A stretch of 64,000 nt of DNA from positions 90,222,283 through 90,286,282 of the forward strand of contig NC_044277.2 in NCBI RefSeq assembly GCF_004027225.2, written 5' to 3'. The translations under genes and the position numbers were made by a program. This DNA comes from Strigops habroptila (Eukaryota > Chordata > Aves > Psittaciformes > Psittacidae). Shown one piece after another: positions 1 to 18,800 of this stretch. How positions within the stretch are numbered: the first letter of the stretch is position 1; each line of letters opens with the position of its first letter. Under the pieces are notes generated by a model. That model made no database searches. It worked only from the letters and a program-made list of their open reading frames with translations, and was not told the origin of the DNA.

Positions 1-908
1 AAATATCATACTACAGGTATCAGGAGATAAAGTGTCACAAACATGTGCAACATAACAGCATCAACCCATCAGAAACTACTTGCATTAGGATATTCTACCT
101 CACAGAGCTGGACAGAGCAGCCCATAGTATAAGGTTTTACAAAATTTTGCTTGCACAGGAAGAAAATCATGTATTTGGGAAAAATAAAAACCGGACAAAT
201 TCAGATAAGATATATAAAGTGTATAAATACAGAGAGATATTTATTTGAACTAATCAAGATACTTACAGTGAAATATAGTAAATCCTTTATTACTAGGCAT
301 TAAAAAAAAATGTAATTGTGATTTTAAAAGACAAGCCTCAGAGCAAACAATAAACATGGGAAATGTTGAAGTTAAGATGTGATTCCTTGCTGAACTGTGC
401 TACTCAGAACTGTTTGAAAATACAGGAAATAAAAGTACCCAGTACATGAACGTGATTTTTCCAAAAGGACAGCTTTTTCCTCCCTACATGAACAACCACA
501 CCCCCTCAATCCACAGAGTTTTAAAAGAGCAGCAACAGCCATCAACATTACAAAAGTTCACAGCAGTCCTTAGAACATAATGTAACTGATTAGATAGTCA
601 TTACGTCTGGCCACGTAGGTCTGAAGGGAATCATGAATTACAAAAAGAGGAGGTGAGATCTCTGTAATATCATCAGATTTTAAAGTTTGTGGGGGGAAAA
701 AAAAAAAAAGAAAAATATACAAGTGCATAAAATTATGTGCATAGACATACACATTTCTACTGAACATAACATGAAGGAAGATCAAGACATCCAGATTTCA
801 AGCAAAATTTCCTCAGTGATTCAAAATTTATCTTTATAGCAGAACTGTCTGTAATTTTGGTTGTCTGATACTTTTCCACAAATGTAACAAGCAGTTAAAT
901 AGACCAAC
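1..908 (-). other. PAK1IP1 intron 8 / left-edge noncoding DNA
   Basis: No exon matching the conserved PAK1IP1 segment that follows WD repeat LNK could be found here, so exons 9 onward are probably beyond the left edge. A polypyrimidine tract on the minus strand (about 710-690) is followed by an acceptor-like ATTACAG. AATAAA poly(A)-type hexamers lie on the minus strand at 291-286 and 245-240. These could mark an alternative terminal exon and are discussed as a finding. Nothing else is recognisable. Confidence 0.4.
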
Positions 909-3900
909 CTTATTAAGATCCAGATTCCACATTTTAATGTAACCATCACTGCATGCAGTAACAATAACGTGCTGTCCTTCTCTTTCAAAACTATAGATAT
1001 CTTTTATTCTGTGAAGAAAATGCAATACTTTGTTACTTTATAGCATGGCAGCTCAGTTCAGAACAGTAACCTGACAGAAATTTAAAGAAAAAATAAATAA
1101 TAAAAAAAAAAGAGTAGGCAACAGTTTAAAAATCAGTTTGAAGAGAAAACCAGTGAACAACAGGCAGAAACAGTAATCTGTTTTGATGGCTGTCATTTAC
1201 AGCAGGAATGCCTGCCTTTGCTAGGCTCGTTAGGATTCAATTCAGAACACTTTAAAACTTTTAAGCACACACTATTAACCACATCAATGACATTTTAGCT
1301 AATGCTTTTGAGTTTTGATGAATTAGAAGCAGCATTTGGACAAGTATCTGGTGTGTGATAACAACCGAGAATATGTGATTACCCTCCTATTGTCCGAAAG
1401 AAGTACAAGTGGTTTGTTTTATGTAAGAATTCATAACAATCTGTAAAGACTGATTAAACACCCTTTAGATGGTCTTGCAGGAAAGTACTGGTACCCAATT
1501 TCAGAAATGCATAGACCACACACACAGAAGTGTGTTTAAAATTTAATTTTAAAGTGTAGTATTGACTTAAAAGTGTAGTATTTCTAATTCTATACCCTAT
1601 TGTTTTGCAACTTGCAAGGACAGCACAGTACTTGCGCTCATACTTTTAGGGACAAATTTGGGGGACAAATCTGTCCCAAATTTAGCACATAAATAAATTC
1701 ACTTTCTACACTAAAACAATACCAAAAGTAAAATCTGCTGAACATTATAAGTTACTGGACTTTACTGAGTACTCAGCATTGCCATAAATACTTAAATAGT
1801 AAACAAATACAGAATACCTGTTTTCATGAGCTTTGAATTCACACAGGCATTTTTGAGAGTCACAGCTGTAGAACCTTATAATTTCATCACCTCCAGCTAT
1901 GGCAAGGATAGAATCCTTGGAATGGGGAAAAAAAAATGCAAGTGTGATTAATTTCATGTGCTTCAAACCAGCTGATTTCCCATCACCTTTCTTTTTTGTA
2001 CTTACTGTAATAAACCTAAGTGAAGAAATTCTCTTCTCTGTTGTGAAAGTGCCAGTGATTGAAGCTGTGTCAAGTTTGTAGATATCCACTTTATTTGTTA
2101 TTACGGTCACGTACTTCTCTCCATTAGGGGACCATTTAATTATGTGGGCATCTGTACATATTGACACATTGGTATACACATGTACACAGGTTTTTTGCAC
2201 TTAATATTGCATGAAAATCTAAAAGTAAGAATCTTTAGAACCTGCCAGACACTGTTTTCTACCTAAGCCTAAGAAAAATTCAGGGAAAAAAAATAACCTA
2301 GAATAAACAACTAAAACTATGCTCTTCAATGTTTATTTCTGATTATCAAAAATGTGTTAAGAAAAACAAAACACATTTATGTAAGTGTCCTGACATAAAA
2401 TTTCAAGAATAAAAAGATTTACTTTAGTGTTACTGTGTTTTCCTCTAGGTAAATTATTATTATGAAGGACATAAGCTCATATATGCTTGCCTGCATGTGT
2501 AAAAAGACATTGTGAAAGTTGCTCACAATTAACTGTCTTGTTGATTATTCCAGTCTACTTTTCTTTACACAAAAGATAGAACAATCTAATTCTACTTTTT
2601 AAGTGGATTCAGACTGATAAACTCACTTTGCTTCAGGTTTTTGATAAAGGCTGATCGTCCTTCTACGAGATTCCAAGTCCTGAAAGACAACAATAAATAA
2701 AGTGCATTCTGGTTAAAAAAACACAGTGAAACTGAAGTCCTATCTGCTGACATGAGGCATCCAAAGGAAGCTTTTGAGCATCTCTGTGCCTTCTTAATGC
2801 AAGAGAAAGTGATGACTTCACATATCACCTGCAGACTATAAGGTTGAATTTCTAATATTTATTTTAGAACCCACCATTAGCAGTGCAGTGCCCAAAGGAG
2901 CCCCATACCAATTTGTGCTGTTAAAATAGCATTTTATATATTTAAACCATGTATATAAAGCAACATATAAACACTCCAAGTGAAAAATTACTTTTCTTGC
3001 ACTAAGCAAAACGTGACAGCTTTCAGAAGTTTAAACAAGTGTTCCAAAATGCAAATATAATTTTCTACAAGTGACTACAAGGAGTCAGAGCACAAGAAGA
3101 AGCTAGGAACAGCAAGGACTGTTTTTAAAAGACTTGGAAATATTGCTGGTACTTAGAACACAAAAAGACAAAACAATGGATCTCTGAACCGCATGATGTG
3201 TAAATACGTTTTATCAGTGTTGCACAGTCTAGTCCCAGCACAGAATTGTTGCTTATAACTATTTAATAAGAGTTACTGAATTATGATTCTCAGCATTCCT
3301 TCATCAGTTTCAACTCACCTTAATGTTTTATCTGTTCCTACTGACAAACATAATTTCCCAGAAGGATGGATAGAAAGAGATGTCACGTGCCCCCTGATGA
3401 AACCAAAACAACGTATTAGCCACATATATTCTTTACAAGGAAAATAAACATGAAAATGTACGTGAGTATGCAGAATTAGGAAACTCACTTATGTGCCTTA
3501 ATGGATTTCAGGCACTCCCATCTTTTTGTGTTCCAGATACAAATTAGCCCATCTTCAGCCCCACTCAGTAGATGTGCAGTACCATAGAACTCCAAACAAG
3601 TTATTGTGCCTAGAAATAAAAAACAGTGTTATTAACAATGTTGTACATACCAAATAGTTATCACCCAGAGAACATATGAATTAACAGACAAGCTTATAGC
3701 ATCAAAACATGCCAGGTATTACCCTACCCTTAGGAAAATCAGAATTATTTCCTAAGTATTTCTTCACAAAATCCCCAAACTTTCTTATTATATTCAATCA
3801 CTGATGTGATTAAATATATCTATCAGCCGCCCTATAGCCAATATACATCTGAACTCCATCTGGTCCGTTCTCTGAAACAGCAGTGCTCAACCACTGTGGC

Positions 3901-6296
3901 ACAGAGCTTCTATCAGTGATAAGGAATGCTCCTATGTCAAAGCCCTGCTCTTGACACACAGCTGAATTTACTGCACATGCTGCTTTCCATAAGCACCAGA
4001 TTTATCATATGTGAGTTGAACACAGGTACCATGCTCAGTCTAGCTCTAAGTACTTTGGTTATCAGGAGAAAAAGGCCAATCAAGATTGAGCCACAAAAGA
4101 CAAAAACATGAGTGGGGCTTTGTGGGTTTTTTTGTTTGTTTGCTTTTTAGTTTTTTTTAATTATTGAAAGCAGTCCTAAAGAGAAGGACTTGGGGGTGTT
4201 GGTTAATGAGAAGCTCAACATGAGCCAGCAGTGTGCACTCGCAGCCCAGAAAGCCAACTATATCCTGCAAATAGTTGCACCAAAACAAGTGTGATCAGCA
4301 GGTTGAGGGAAGTGATTCTCCCCCTCTACTCTGCTCTCATGAGACCCCACAGCAGTACTGCGTCCAGCTCTGAGGCCCCAACATAAGAGGGATGTGGACC
4401 TGTTGAAGTGAGTCCTGAGAAGGGCCACAAAGATGATCGGAGGGCTGGAGTACCTCTGCTATGAAGACAGGCTGAGACGGTTGGGCTTGCTCAGCCTGGA
4501 GAAGAAAAGGCTCCTGGAAGATCTTTTAGCAGCCTTCCAGTACCAAAAGGAGGCCTACAAGATATCTGGAGAGGGACTTTAAAAAGGCAAGTAGTGACAG
4601 GACAAGGGAGAATGGCTTTATACTGAAAAAGGGAAGATTTAGATTAGATATTATGGAGAAGTTCTTTCCTGTGAGGGTGGTGAGACGCTGGCACAGGCTG
4701 CCCAGAGAAGCTGTGGCTGCCCCACCCCTGGCAGTGTTCAAGGCCAGGTTGGATGGGGCTTGGAGCAACCTGGTCTAGTGGAAGGTGTCCCTGCCCATGG
4801 CAGGGGGCTTGGAACTAAATGATCTTTAAGGTCTTTTAGAACCCAAACTGTTCTGTGATTCTATGATTCGGATGGCCATTAACTGATGCGTTACACAGCT
4901 GTATGTCAGCAAAGTAGGAAAAGTACCAGGTTAACTCTTCTGGCAGCAGCATCTTCCTCTCACATACAAGCTCTCTTTTGTGTGGCTCATGCACATCTGT
5001 GACAGGACAAGGACACTTGGAAAGATGGTTCTTGGGAGTAGGCATGGTTCTTTTAGACCCAAAATGGCTTATGAGCCATTTGTGGGCCATAACTTCATAA
5101 ACAGTTAAACCTAAAAATAATTTGAAGCAGCAGCTATTTTTGTGGAATAATACCCAAAATAATTTTTGGATTTCTATGCTCAAAAGCTTACCTTGCTTGT
5201 ATTGTCAGACTGTCATGGCTGCAACACCATCACTATTAAAGACTTAAAAAAAAAATTCACTTTCCTTCTTCTGACAAGGGCCAGTTTTTCAGCTGTAAGT
5301 TTCTAACACCAATGCTTTTTACGAAGAAAAGCTCCCTTACCATTGTGCTGCAGCAGTGCCCCATGTTCTATCTTCTTTTTCATGTCATAGATTTGGATTG
5401 TCTCATCTCTGCTTCCAGTGACCACATATCTGTTATTCACAGCTACCGTTGACAACGAGGCAGTGTGGGCATGATGTGTAAAATCAGGGGCAACCGTCCA
5501 GGACTGTAAATGAAAGACAAAACAAACAGGTCTTTCTGAAGCTTAACTTTGACTTCATCATCCTGTACTTTTCTTTTTTTAAAGCAAAACGTGAAAAAAA
5601 TTTATGTGTAAAATGCAAAGGAATTAGCTGTAAGTATAATGGGATCTTACTGAGTTAATGTGCTCTTAGATTAGTCTGAACAATTAAGCGTGCAAACCGC
5701 CTCCTGTAATGAGGGTTGGGCTTAGGTGGAGCTGCATGTGAAAACGAATCTCCACGGCGATAAATCTCATGGACAAGGCAGGCGGATTCTCTCTTTTCTC
5801 CACCATTACAGGCTACAGACACGCCTTCCCCCTGACACAGGCCCCCCGAGGCACTGTGGCATCCACCCTCTGCGCAGCTGGTTACTCCCAGCTCCGCGCT
5901 GATCGGCTGCGAGGGACGAGCTCGCACCGCAGCCCCCTGCGACCACTCGCCTGCCGGAGCTCCCCCGGGAGCTCCCCCGGCCGCCGCGCCCGCCGCCGGG
6001 CCCGAGCAGCGGGTGTCCGTGCGCCGCTCCCACACCGGCGCCAGCAGCGAGGGGCCGAGCCTGCGGCTGCCGGAGCCTGCCCCGCCCCCCCGGCGCTTTA
6101 AAAGCGCGGCCTGCGCCAGGCCCCGCGCCCGCCGGGCGACGAGTCGGTGAGTACCGGGGTGCGCGCTCCTCCCTGCTTCCCCTCGCCCCTCAGCGCGGCC
6201 GTTAGGGCGCATCCGCCTCCCTCCCGCCGTTACCTCGGCGGGCCGCGCGGCGAACCCGAACAGAACCTGCTCGTAGCAACCCGCCACCAGCTCCAT
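909..6296 (-). CDS. PAK1IP1: PAK1-interacting protein 1 (WD40 protein), exons 1-8, 3' end off window
   Basis: PAK1IP1 is the vertebrate relative of yeast Mak11, a nucleolar WD40 protein needed for 60S subunit assembly; it was also described as a negative regulator of PAK1. Coding exons, read on the minus strand, are 6296-6234, 5503-5341, 3609-3489, 3393-3319, 2679-2627, 2151-2006, 1915-1818 and 1008-909. They total 819 nt, join in one open frame (273 codons), and every junction is GT-AG. The start begins [15 protein letters not shown], a family-specific N terminus. WD-type motifs are visible as [43 protein letters not shown] and [14 protein letters not shown]. The vertebrate protein is near 390 aa, so about 110 residues, including the lysine-rich tail, lie left of position 1. 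The exon 8 donor is weak (GTTGGT). The gene is head to head with TRNAU1APL. Identification rests on remembered family sequence and is very secure. Confidence 0.95.
4170..4867 (+). repeat. CR1 LINE fragment A (3' part)
   Basis: This is a 3' fragment of a chicken-repeat-1 LINE in sense orientation on the plus strand, inside PAK1IP1 intron 2 and therefore antisense to that gene. It begins near the segment coding for the C-terminal part of ORF2 (around GAGAAGGACTTGGGGGTGTT) and runs into the typical avian CR1 3' end: the 'gcccagagaagctgtggctg' block at about 4698, the 'gcccatggcaggggg' block near 4793, and a terminal TTCTGTGATTCTATGAT. It is frame-broken and inactive. Confidence 0.93.
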
Positions 6297-7145
6297 CCCC
6301 CCGCCACGCGCGGCGACAGCTCGGGGCCCTGCCGCCCTCAGCCGCGGTCCGCCCGCCGCGCTGCCTGCGCCCGCGCCGCAGCTAGGCCCGCGGCTGGCGG
6401 CCGGCCGCGCTCCATCGAGGGACGGTCTGCGGCCTCCGGCAGCCGCCGCGGAGGGGGAAGCGGCTCGGGGGGACGTTGGCGGTGTGGGCTCCGCGGGTCA
6501 GGCTCCGCGCGGGGCAGCCCCTGCGGGAGGTCCTCGCGGGGCGGAAGCGGGGCTCGGCCGCTGCTGATGGCGGCGCGGAGGAGGAGAGGCGTTAGTGCGG
6601 GGATCGGCGGGGGGAGGGGGGGGTGAACGGGCACATCGCGGTGGCCGAGGCCGGGCTGTGGAGGGCGGCGGCGGGGAAGGGAGCGCGAACCGAGCCACTG
6701 CGCAGCGGGAGGGGGGAGCGGGAGCGGCATCCTCCCTCCCCCCGGGGCCTCAGAGCCGCCGCCTCACGGGCGGCTGGGCCGCGGGCGGGGCGGGGAGGCC
6801 TGGCTAGGCCCGGCGGCTGTTGGGCCTGGGCGCCCCCGCGCCCGGTGCCTGTCCACCCGCTGGGGCAGAGCGTGAGGAGCGCCGCGAGCGCGCTGCGGCG
6901 TTTGCTTTACTGAGTGGGTTTTTTTCTTCCCCGTCGTGTCTTATCGCGTAGTGCACTAAAGGGGAAGCGCGGCCGCCGCGGAGGGAGGGCCGCGGCCGGG
7001 CGGGGCGCACTTCTTGTCGGGCGCCGTGGCTCGTCCCTTCCCGTCGTGCCGAGTGGCTTATAAAAATGCGTCACGGCACGGTGCGGCCCGGGCCGCGGCT
7101 GGGCTCGGCGGGGTCCCCGCTGGCGTGACCCGGCTCCGCCATTAC
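5850..7145. promoter_or_regulatory. CpG island, shared PAK1IP1/TRNAU1APL promoter region
   Basis: The stretch is very rich in G+C and CpG and contains the PAK1IP1 start codon (6296, minus strand). It precedes TRNAU1APL on the plus strand. Visible elements: a GC box (CCCGCCC) near 6080; a TATA-like TTTAAAAG at 6097-6104 followed by a strong plus-strand donor GTGAGT at 6147; YY1-like ATGGCGGC at about 6567 and its reverse complement GCCATT near 7138; a second TATA-like TTATAAAAATGCGTCA around 7058. G-runs at 6599-6623 could form a G-quadruplex. Transcription starts were not determined; the bidirectional role is inferred from gene orientation. Open frames here in several reading frames come from stop-codon-poor GC-rich DNA. 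Confidence 0.75.
6234..6296 (-). CDS. PAK1IP1: PAK1IP1 exon 1 (start codon)
   Basis: This exon holds the first 21 codons, beginning ATG at 6296-6294 and ending GAG before a GTAACG donor. It lies inside the CpG island. The downstream intron runs 6233-5504, so part of the shared promoter island falls in PAK1IP1 intron 1. The long open frame continuing into the intron on this strand is GC-rich read-through, not coding sequence. Confidence 0.93.
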
Positions 7146-8845
7146 TGTGAGCGAAATTAACGGCGAAGGGAGCGGCTCGCCCGCTGTTCGTGTGAGCGGT
7201 GTGAGCACGGGCGATTTTATTCGCAAATGGCTTCATCTGCCTTTTTGGCAGTGCAAACATAATGATAAAAGCGTTGGAATAAAGGGGCTGGTGAAATGCG
7301 TGTGTAATCCAATTAAGGAAGTGTTTGAATTCTGGAGATTAAAGCTGCCCTACTGCTTAAATGAAAGCTAGCTGTGGTTGTAGCTACAGTTAAGGCAAGT
7401 GTAAAAAAAAAAAAAAAGTACATGCTGTTCTAACTACTTTTTAAATATTTTTGCCTTTTAGTGAAAAGCTCAAGAGGCAACCTTCAAGATCTGACGGGGA
7501 AAGAGCACAAAACTGCAATTTTGCATCAAAGTCCATGATAACCGATTGAGAAACAGTTGCATCACTTGCCTTCTGATAGTCTTTTGCAATAAAACCGCTT
7601 CGTAGTGCGTGCCATCTTCTGCTAAATCCACACAAGTAAAGAGTGGTAAGTTAATAGCGTTATGCAGTTGTGAATTCAGGCATTAGTATTTCAGTGTTCA
7701 GAGCATGGAGGGGTTTATGGTTCCTTTTATCAAAAAGTAATGTTTGACTTAGAGGAACATCACTATGTGGATGTTTTTATTAATAATGACCACCTTTGAC
7801 AGGATGATGTTGCAGCTGATAATTCTTGGTAATGAGCGCAGTTAGGTTTAGTGAGAGGGCACATGCTAACTTTACTAGTATATGCCTGTATTTAAGGACT
7901 TGTGTGTACTTGACTGTTGGCTTCAGAAGGAGTGCGGGGATGAAGTAACAACATGCACGGGTGCTCTAATTATGGCAGGGCTATCCTGTGTCAGGTCAGT
8001 TTAATCCATTTTCAGAGGTAGTGGAGGTAGAATGAGAAGTGGTGAATGAACACCTGTATATGGAAGTAAATGCAAAATATTTTGCAAATGAAACATTTTT
8101 GTACTGGTTGATTCTGGCTGGACGACTGAGGGGGGAAGGCTTAGAGGCCATAGGAATCAACAAAGAGGTACATATGTCTTCAGGAAAGTGTATTCACTGT
8201 TTTAGTGATAGCAGTAAAAGGTCATTGGTTGTTGCCAACTCACTGGTAGTGAGTGAAATGGAAGAGGCAAGAGAGAAGATGTATCTGAGAAAATGTGCAG
8301 AGAAAGATCATGTACTGTGCCCTTCTGTTGTATTTCTGTTGTTTAGCATGTAGAAAATACCACTGCTTGTTTTTAGCTGTGTAATTTGTGGTACAAGTAA
8401 ATCAACTTTTAATTTAGTGGAAAGGGAAAAAAAACCCAACCCTGAGGGGCTGTACAAAATGTATTGAAGCCTCTATCTCTGTTGCCTTGTTTTTAAACTG
8501 TTTTAGAATGTGGATCTTCTGTATTCCTGTTATACGTAGGTATTTCAGAAATAAGGTTAAGGTATAGGTGACTTAAAAGCTCTCTAATTTTCTAGTGCAT
8601 TTGCCAGTGGGAAAACTTTGTGAACTATTAAATTTTAAGAAAGTGAGGATGACTTTTAATCATAATCCCATGGATCGTATATTCTCTTTATCGCCATTGC
8701 ATTAGCAGTGACAAGCTAGAACTTAGAAATCTAAGTTCTGAATTAGTAACAGTAAAAACATAAGGAGGGGTGAACATCTTTGAAAGTAATTTGTCTGAAG
8801 GCTCAGATTCTTTATCTGCTTGTTCCTCCCCCACGTGTTTTTCAG
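6297..8845 (+). other. 5' noncoding region of TRNAU1APL
   Basis: The first coding exon of TRNAU1APL begins at 8846 with an acceptor (TTTTTCAG), so at least one untranslated first exon lies upstream. I could not fix it. Candidates are a donor at 6147 and a block around 7460-7633 that is preceded by CCTTTTAG and followed by GTAAAG. The remainder (7.15-8.84 kb) is AT-richer unique DNA with no recognisable gene or repeat. Confidence 0.5.
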
Positions 8846-8911
8846 CTGAAGAAACTGAAACTGAACCTGTGCAGCCGTATTCTTCGAGAAAGGCGGAAGA
8901 CAGTTTGAGCC

Positions 8912-15548
<6,637 letters not shown>

Positions 15549-15820
15549 GTGTCTTATATAGCATGACCGTAATGACCAAGGTGCTAAAATTACATTTCTT
15601 CTACATTACTCTAGATCATAAGTTTTAAAGCACAATGATAGGTTGGGTTTTTTTGCTATGCTTTTGACAGTTTCTGTAATCTTTTTTTCTTTTTTTTTTT
15701 GTTCATCACTCTACACAAAGCATCTTGAAATCATGTAAATATTCTAGAAATGTAAAGAGTTCAAAGGGGTCTAAAGATAGACTTGCCTGTGTAAATAAAA
15801 TTTTGTTTCTGCAAACCTGC
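15549..15820 (+). terminator. TRNAU1APL: TRNAU1APL 3' UTR and poly(A) signal
   Basis: After the TAA at 15546-15548, an AATAAA hexamer at 15794-15799 is followed within 20 nt by a T/GT-rich stretch, the usual arrangement of a cleavage and polyadenylation site. The exact cleavage point is not determined; longer transcripts are possible. Confidence 0.7.
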
Positions 15821-18800
15821 CAGCAAGGGATTTTACTTACATATGTGAAGCACATTCTCTTCTGGCTTGTGGAAGTTAGCTGGAGGCAGTAGGGGTATTC
15901 CACCTGCCATTGGTATGGGCACCAGGACTAGCAAAAACTAGTTCTCACATGCTTCCAAGTTACCTAGGCAACCTCTTACAAGCTCTTAACACGCTTGGTT
16001 AGATGGCATGTGTATATGGGAGATGCTCCCAGAGTTTGCCATGGGAATGCTTGGGCCACTCCTGCAGCCCGCTGGCACTCACTGTACTACTGTTGATCTG
16101 TTAGGTCAGTTAAAATTGCTTTATCAATACATGATTTTAAACATACAGAAGGGCGAACTTTCAGCTGCCATAGCTGCAAACATTCCAAAGACTAAAGATG
16201 ATCCCTACTGACAATTTTATTCCTGCCCTTCTTACTGTTAATCTTCTCAACTGACACTTCACAGCAAAGAAACTGGTGTAACATAATACATGTTCTTAAA
16301 CCTAAAAGTCCTCTGAGAAGATAATTTTCTTTTTTAAAGGAAGAAAAGTAATCTATGGAGAAGAAAACTATGCTAGTAAAACTTGTCAGCTAAGTTGCTG
16401 AACACCTCTAATTTTTTTCAGTTTTCATGCTCAGGTGTTTGATAGTGATGAGGTTATGAAACCTTAGTAGTATGAGAGGTTTCAGTATTTGAGTCAAAGG
16501 AGACTAGGGGAGGTAGCAATGAGGAAAGTTCTGCTTTAAGTTAGCACCTTCTGAGTGGCTTCTTCTAAACTCTTCTCATCTGGAAGGGTGTAAAGTATTT
16601 TCCAGTCATAGAGACTTCTTAAGCCCATGTATTTGTAAAAGTATTTACTACTTAATGTACATGATAACATAAGTTGGGCTGGAAACAGAAGAATACTCTT
16701 CCAAGAAAAAAGGTGTCAGAAATTATCAGAGCTAATAGCTGTGGAAGCTACTAGAGCTAGTTAAGACATTTGCCATGTGTGTTTTTGGGGTGACCTAAAC
16801 CATAATTGCTGTGATGGCAGATGAAGTTTTCTGGCTTTCTTTAATGACTTAATCACATTAAAATGGTGTTCATAACCTATGTGCTGTTCTTAAATTTGAA
16901 ATGTTGTATTTCAGAGTGATGTGACTTGGTGTTGGCAGATCATTTCTAGCTGCTGACTGGATTCTCTTTACAGCTTAATTTTCACCTAGGAATATTTCCA
17001 AAGTTCCTCCCATGAAATGCAGATGTTCTAAAACAGAAGAGGCTTTTGGACTACTCTAGGAAGTTCATTCTTCCTGGATTTTGTGCAGACATACATGTAG
17101 GAAGAGACAGAAAGCAAAAAACCTCACCTAGGCAGGAGCAGTAGCATCACAGTTTTAGGAACTGCTTCCCTGCTTTGGGGGAGAGAGCTAGTTGCAAGGT
17201 GACTGCAACTACTTGGAATTTAGATTTCTTCGATGAATGTTTCCCTTGTGTGAAGTGGTGAGGCTTTGGAGGGTGAGGGTAGGGAGACAATGAGAATGTG
17301 ACAGGAAGTGGAGTAAATAAAGCAAAGAGAATCTGGGTAGGAAAAGGTGTACTTGTGTGCCTATATAGAATTGTTTCAGAGGACTGTAGTAGGAGGAAAC
17401 TCAAGATAGTAGGTGTAGGCCTCTTGAATTTGGATGTGGGAGTGTTAAAAGATTCAAAACCATACAGGATTTGATGCCACTTCTGTTGTGGTGCGTAGCT
17501 GTGTTGCTTGAGCTGGATAGCACAAACAGGTCTGTTAAGCAAGGGACTTTGTACCTATCAAGCACCATCACCACGAGCAGCATGACAGCTTCCAGGTCTG
17601 TGCCTGGCTTATATCATGCTTTGAGTAGCTTGCATAGCATCGCCTAATACTGTTCTGAAGGTGCAGCAAGTCATTTGTTGAAAGCATTTCTTGTGCTACC
17701 AGTTAAAAAGGAGATGCTAAAGATGTGCATTGTCTCAGCAGAAATCCTGTGGAGCATCTATGCTAATTTCTGGTATTTGGGAGGTTGACGGTGTAATGAG
17801 GAGCCCATGTAGCTATGGGATTTCACTTAGTCTGACACTGTATCACCACAGTATGTAAACCTCAAAAAAAGTCACAGTCTGTAGCCACCCCATTTATGCA
17901 GATTTTACCTGTTAACAAGGTCTCTGCACTAGAGACTGTGTCAGACATGCATGTGCCTTCTGTAAGTACCCATATAGTGAAAATTCTGTGAAGGTAATGC
18001 AGTGAAAGAGGTGCTTTGGGCTGTTAGTTCTCCAGACCTGAGAAATGTTGGGGCTCTATTTTCTTCCAGTCAACATCTGAGAAAAATGAGGCAAGGAAGA
18101 GTCTGTTGAGAGGCAGCCCATGTGATACTGTCCTAAAATAGTTCTCTGACCTCTTTTTCTGTCTCCTGAGCCTTGCTAGCTTATTTCTCCTTCCAGTTAG
18201 GAGTGCATATGTGGGATCAAGATCGTGTGTGCAGCACATACTCTTTACAGTAAAGGCACTACAGAATTTCTTGCCTGTATTATTGGTGTGTTGTTACCCA
18301 TGAATCCCAAATACAGGAAACAGCGAGTGCATCACAACTGTGAGAATGTTGCTGAGACTTTCTACTGAGTAAACTTACAGCAGTCCACAACTGCCCATCT
18401 GCATTAGCTAGCTTAAGAAAGACTTGAACACATCATGCTGGTGCCTGCCACCAGTTCTGCAAAGATCCAATTGCAATGGGAGCATTTAAAAACAAAACGG
18501 AAGTCTTAGAAGCAACTTTTTTCAACACCAGTCCATTTCACTTCTAGTTGAGTTTTGTCTCTCTTTCACCCAGCTGAAATGTGTGGTTGGTGGTTTGTGG
18601 GGTTTTTTTAAGCTTGATGAGGGTTCCCCCTCCCCCCAAGTATATCTAGTACTGGTTTTATAAACTCTTCATTGCACCTAGCTGTGATAGTGCCTTTACT
18701 CAAACCCTGCTCATTTCTTTGAGTTGTGTTTTTGTTTTCTATCACTTCTCTGCACAAGGAGGTTTTAGTAGGATGGTTTGAGGGGTTACTAATCCTGCAG

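Noticed and set aside
5655..6233. Continuation of the PAK1IP1 start frame beyond exon 1, giving a 213-codon protein
   Set aside because: The frame passes a clear GTAACG donor; the next 163-nt exon at 5503-5341 restores the conserved PAK1IP1 sequence, so the read-through is intronic.
16008..16211. A 67-codon frame downstream of the TRNAU1APL poly(A) signal
   Set aside because: No family match and it lies past a good AATAAA; could be chance or part of a longer UTR.
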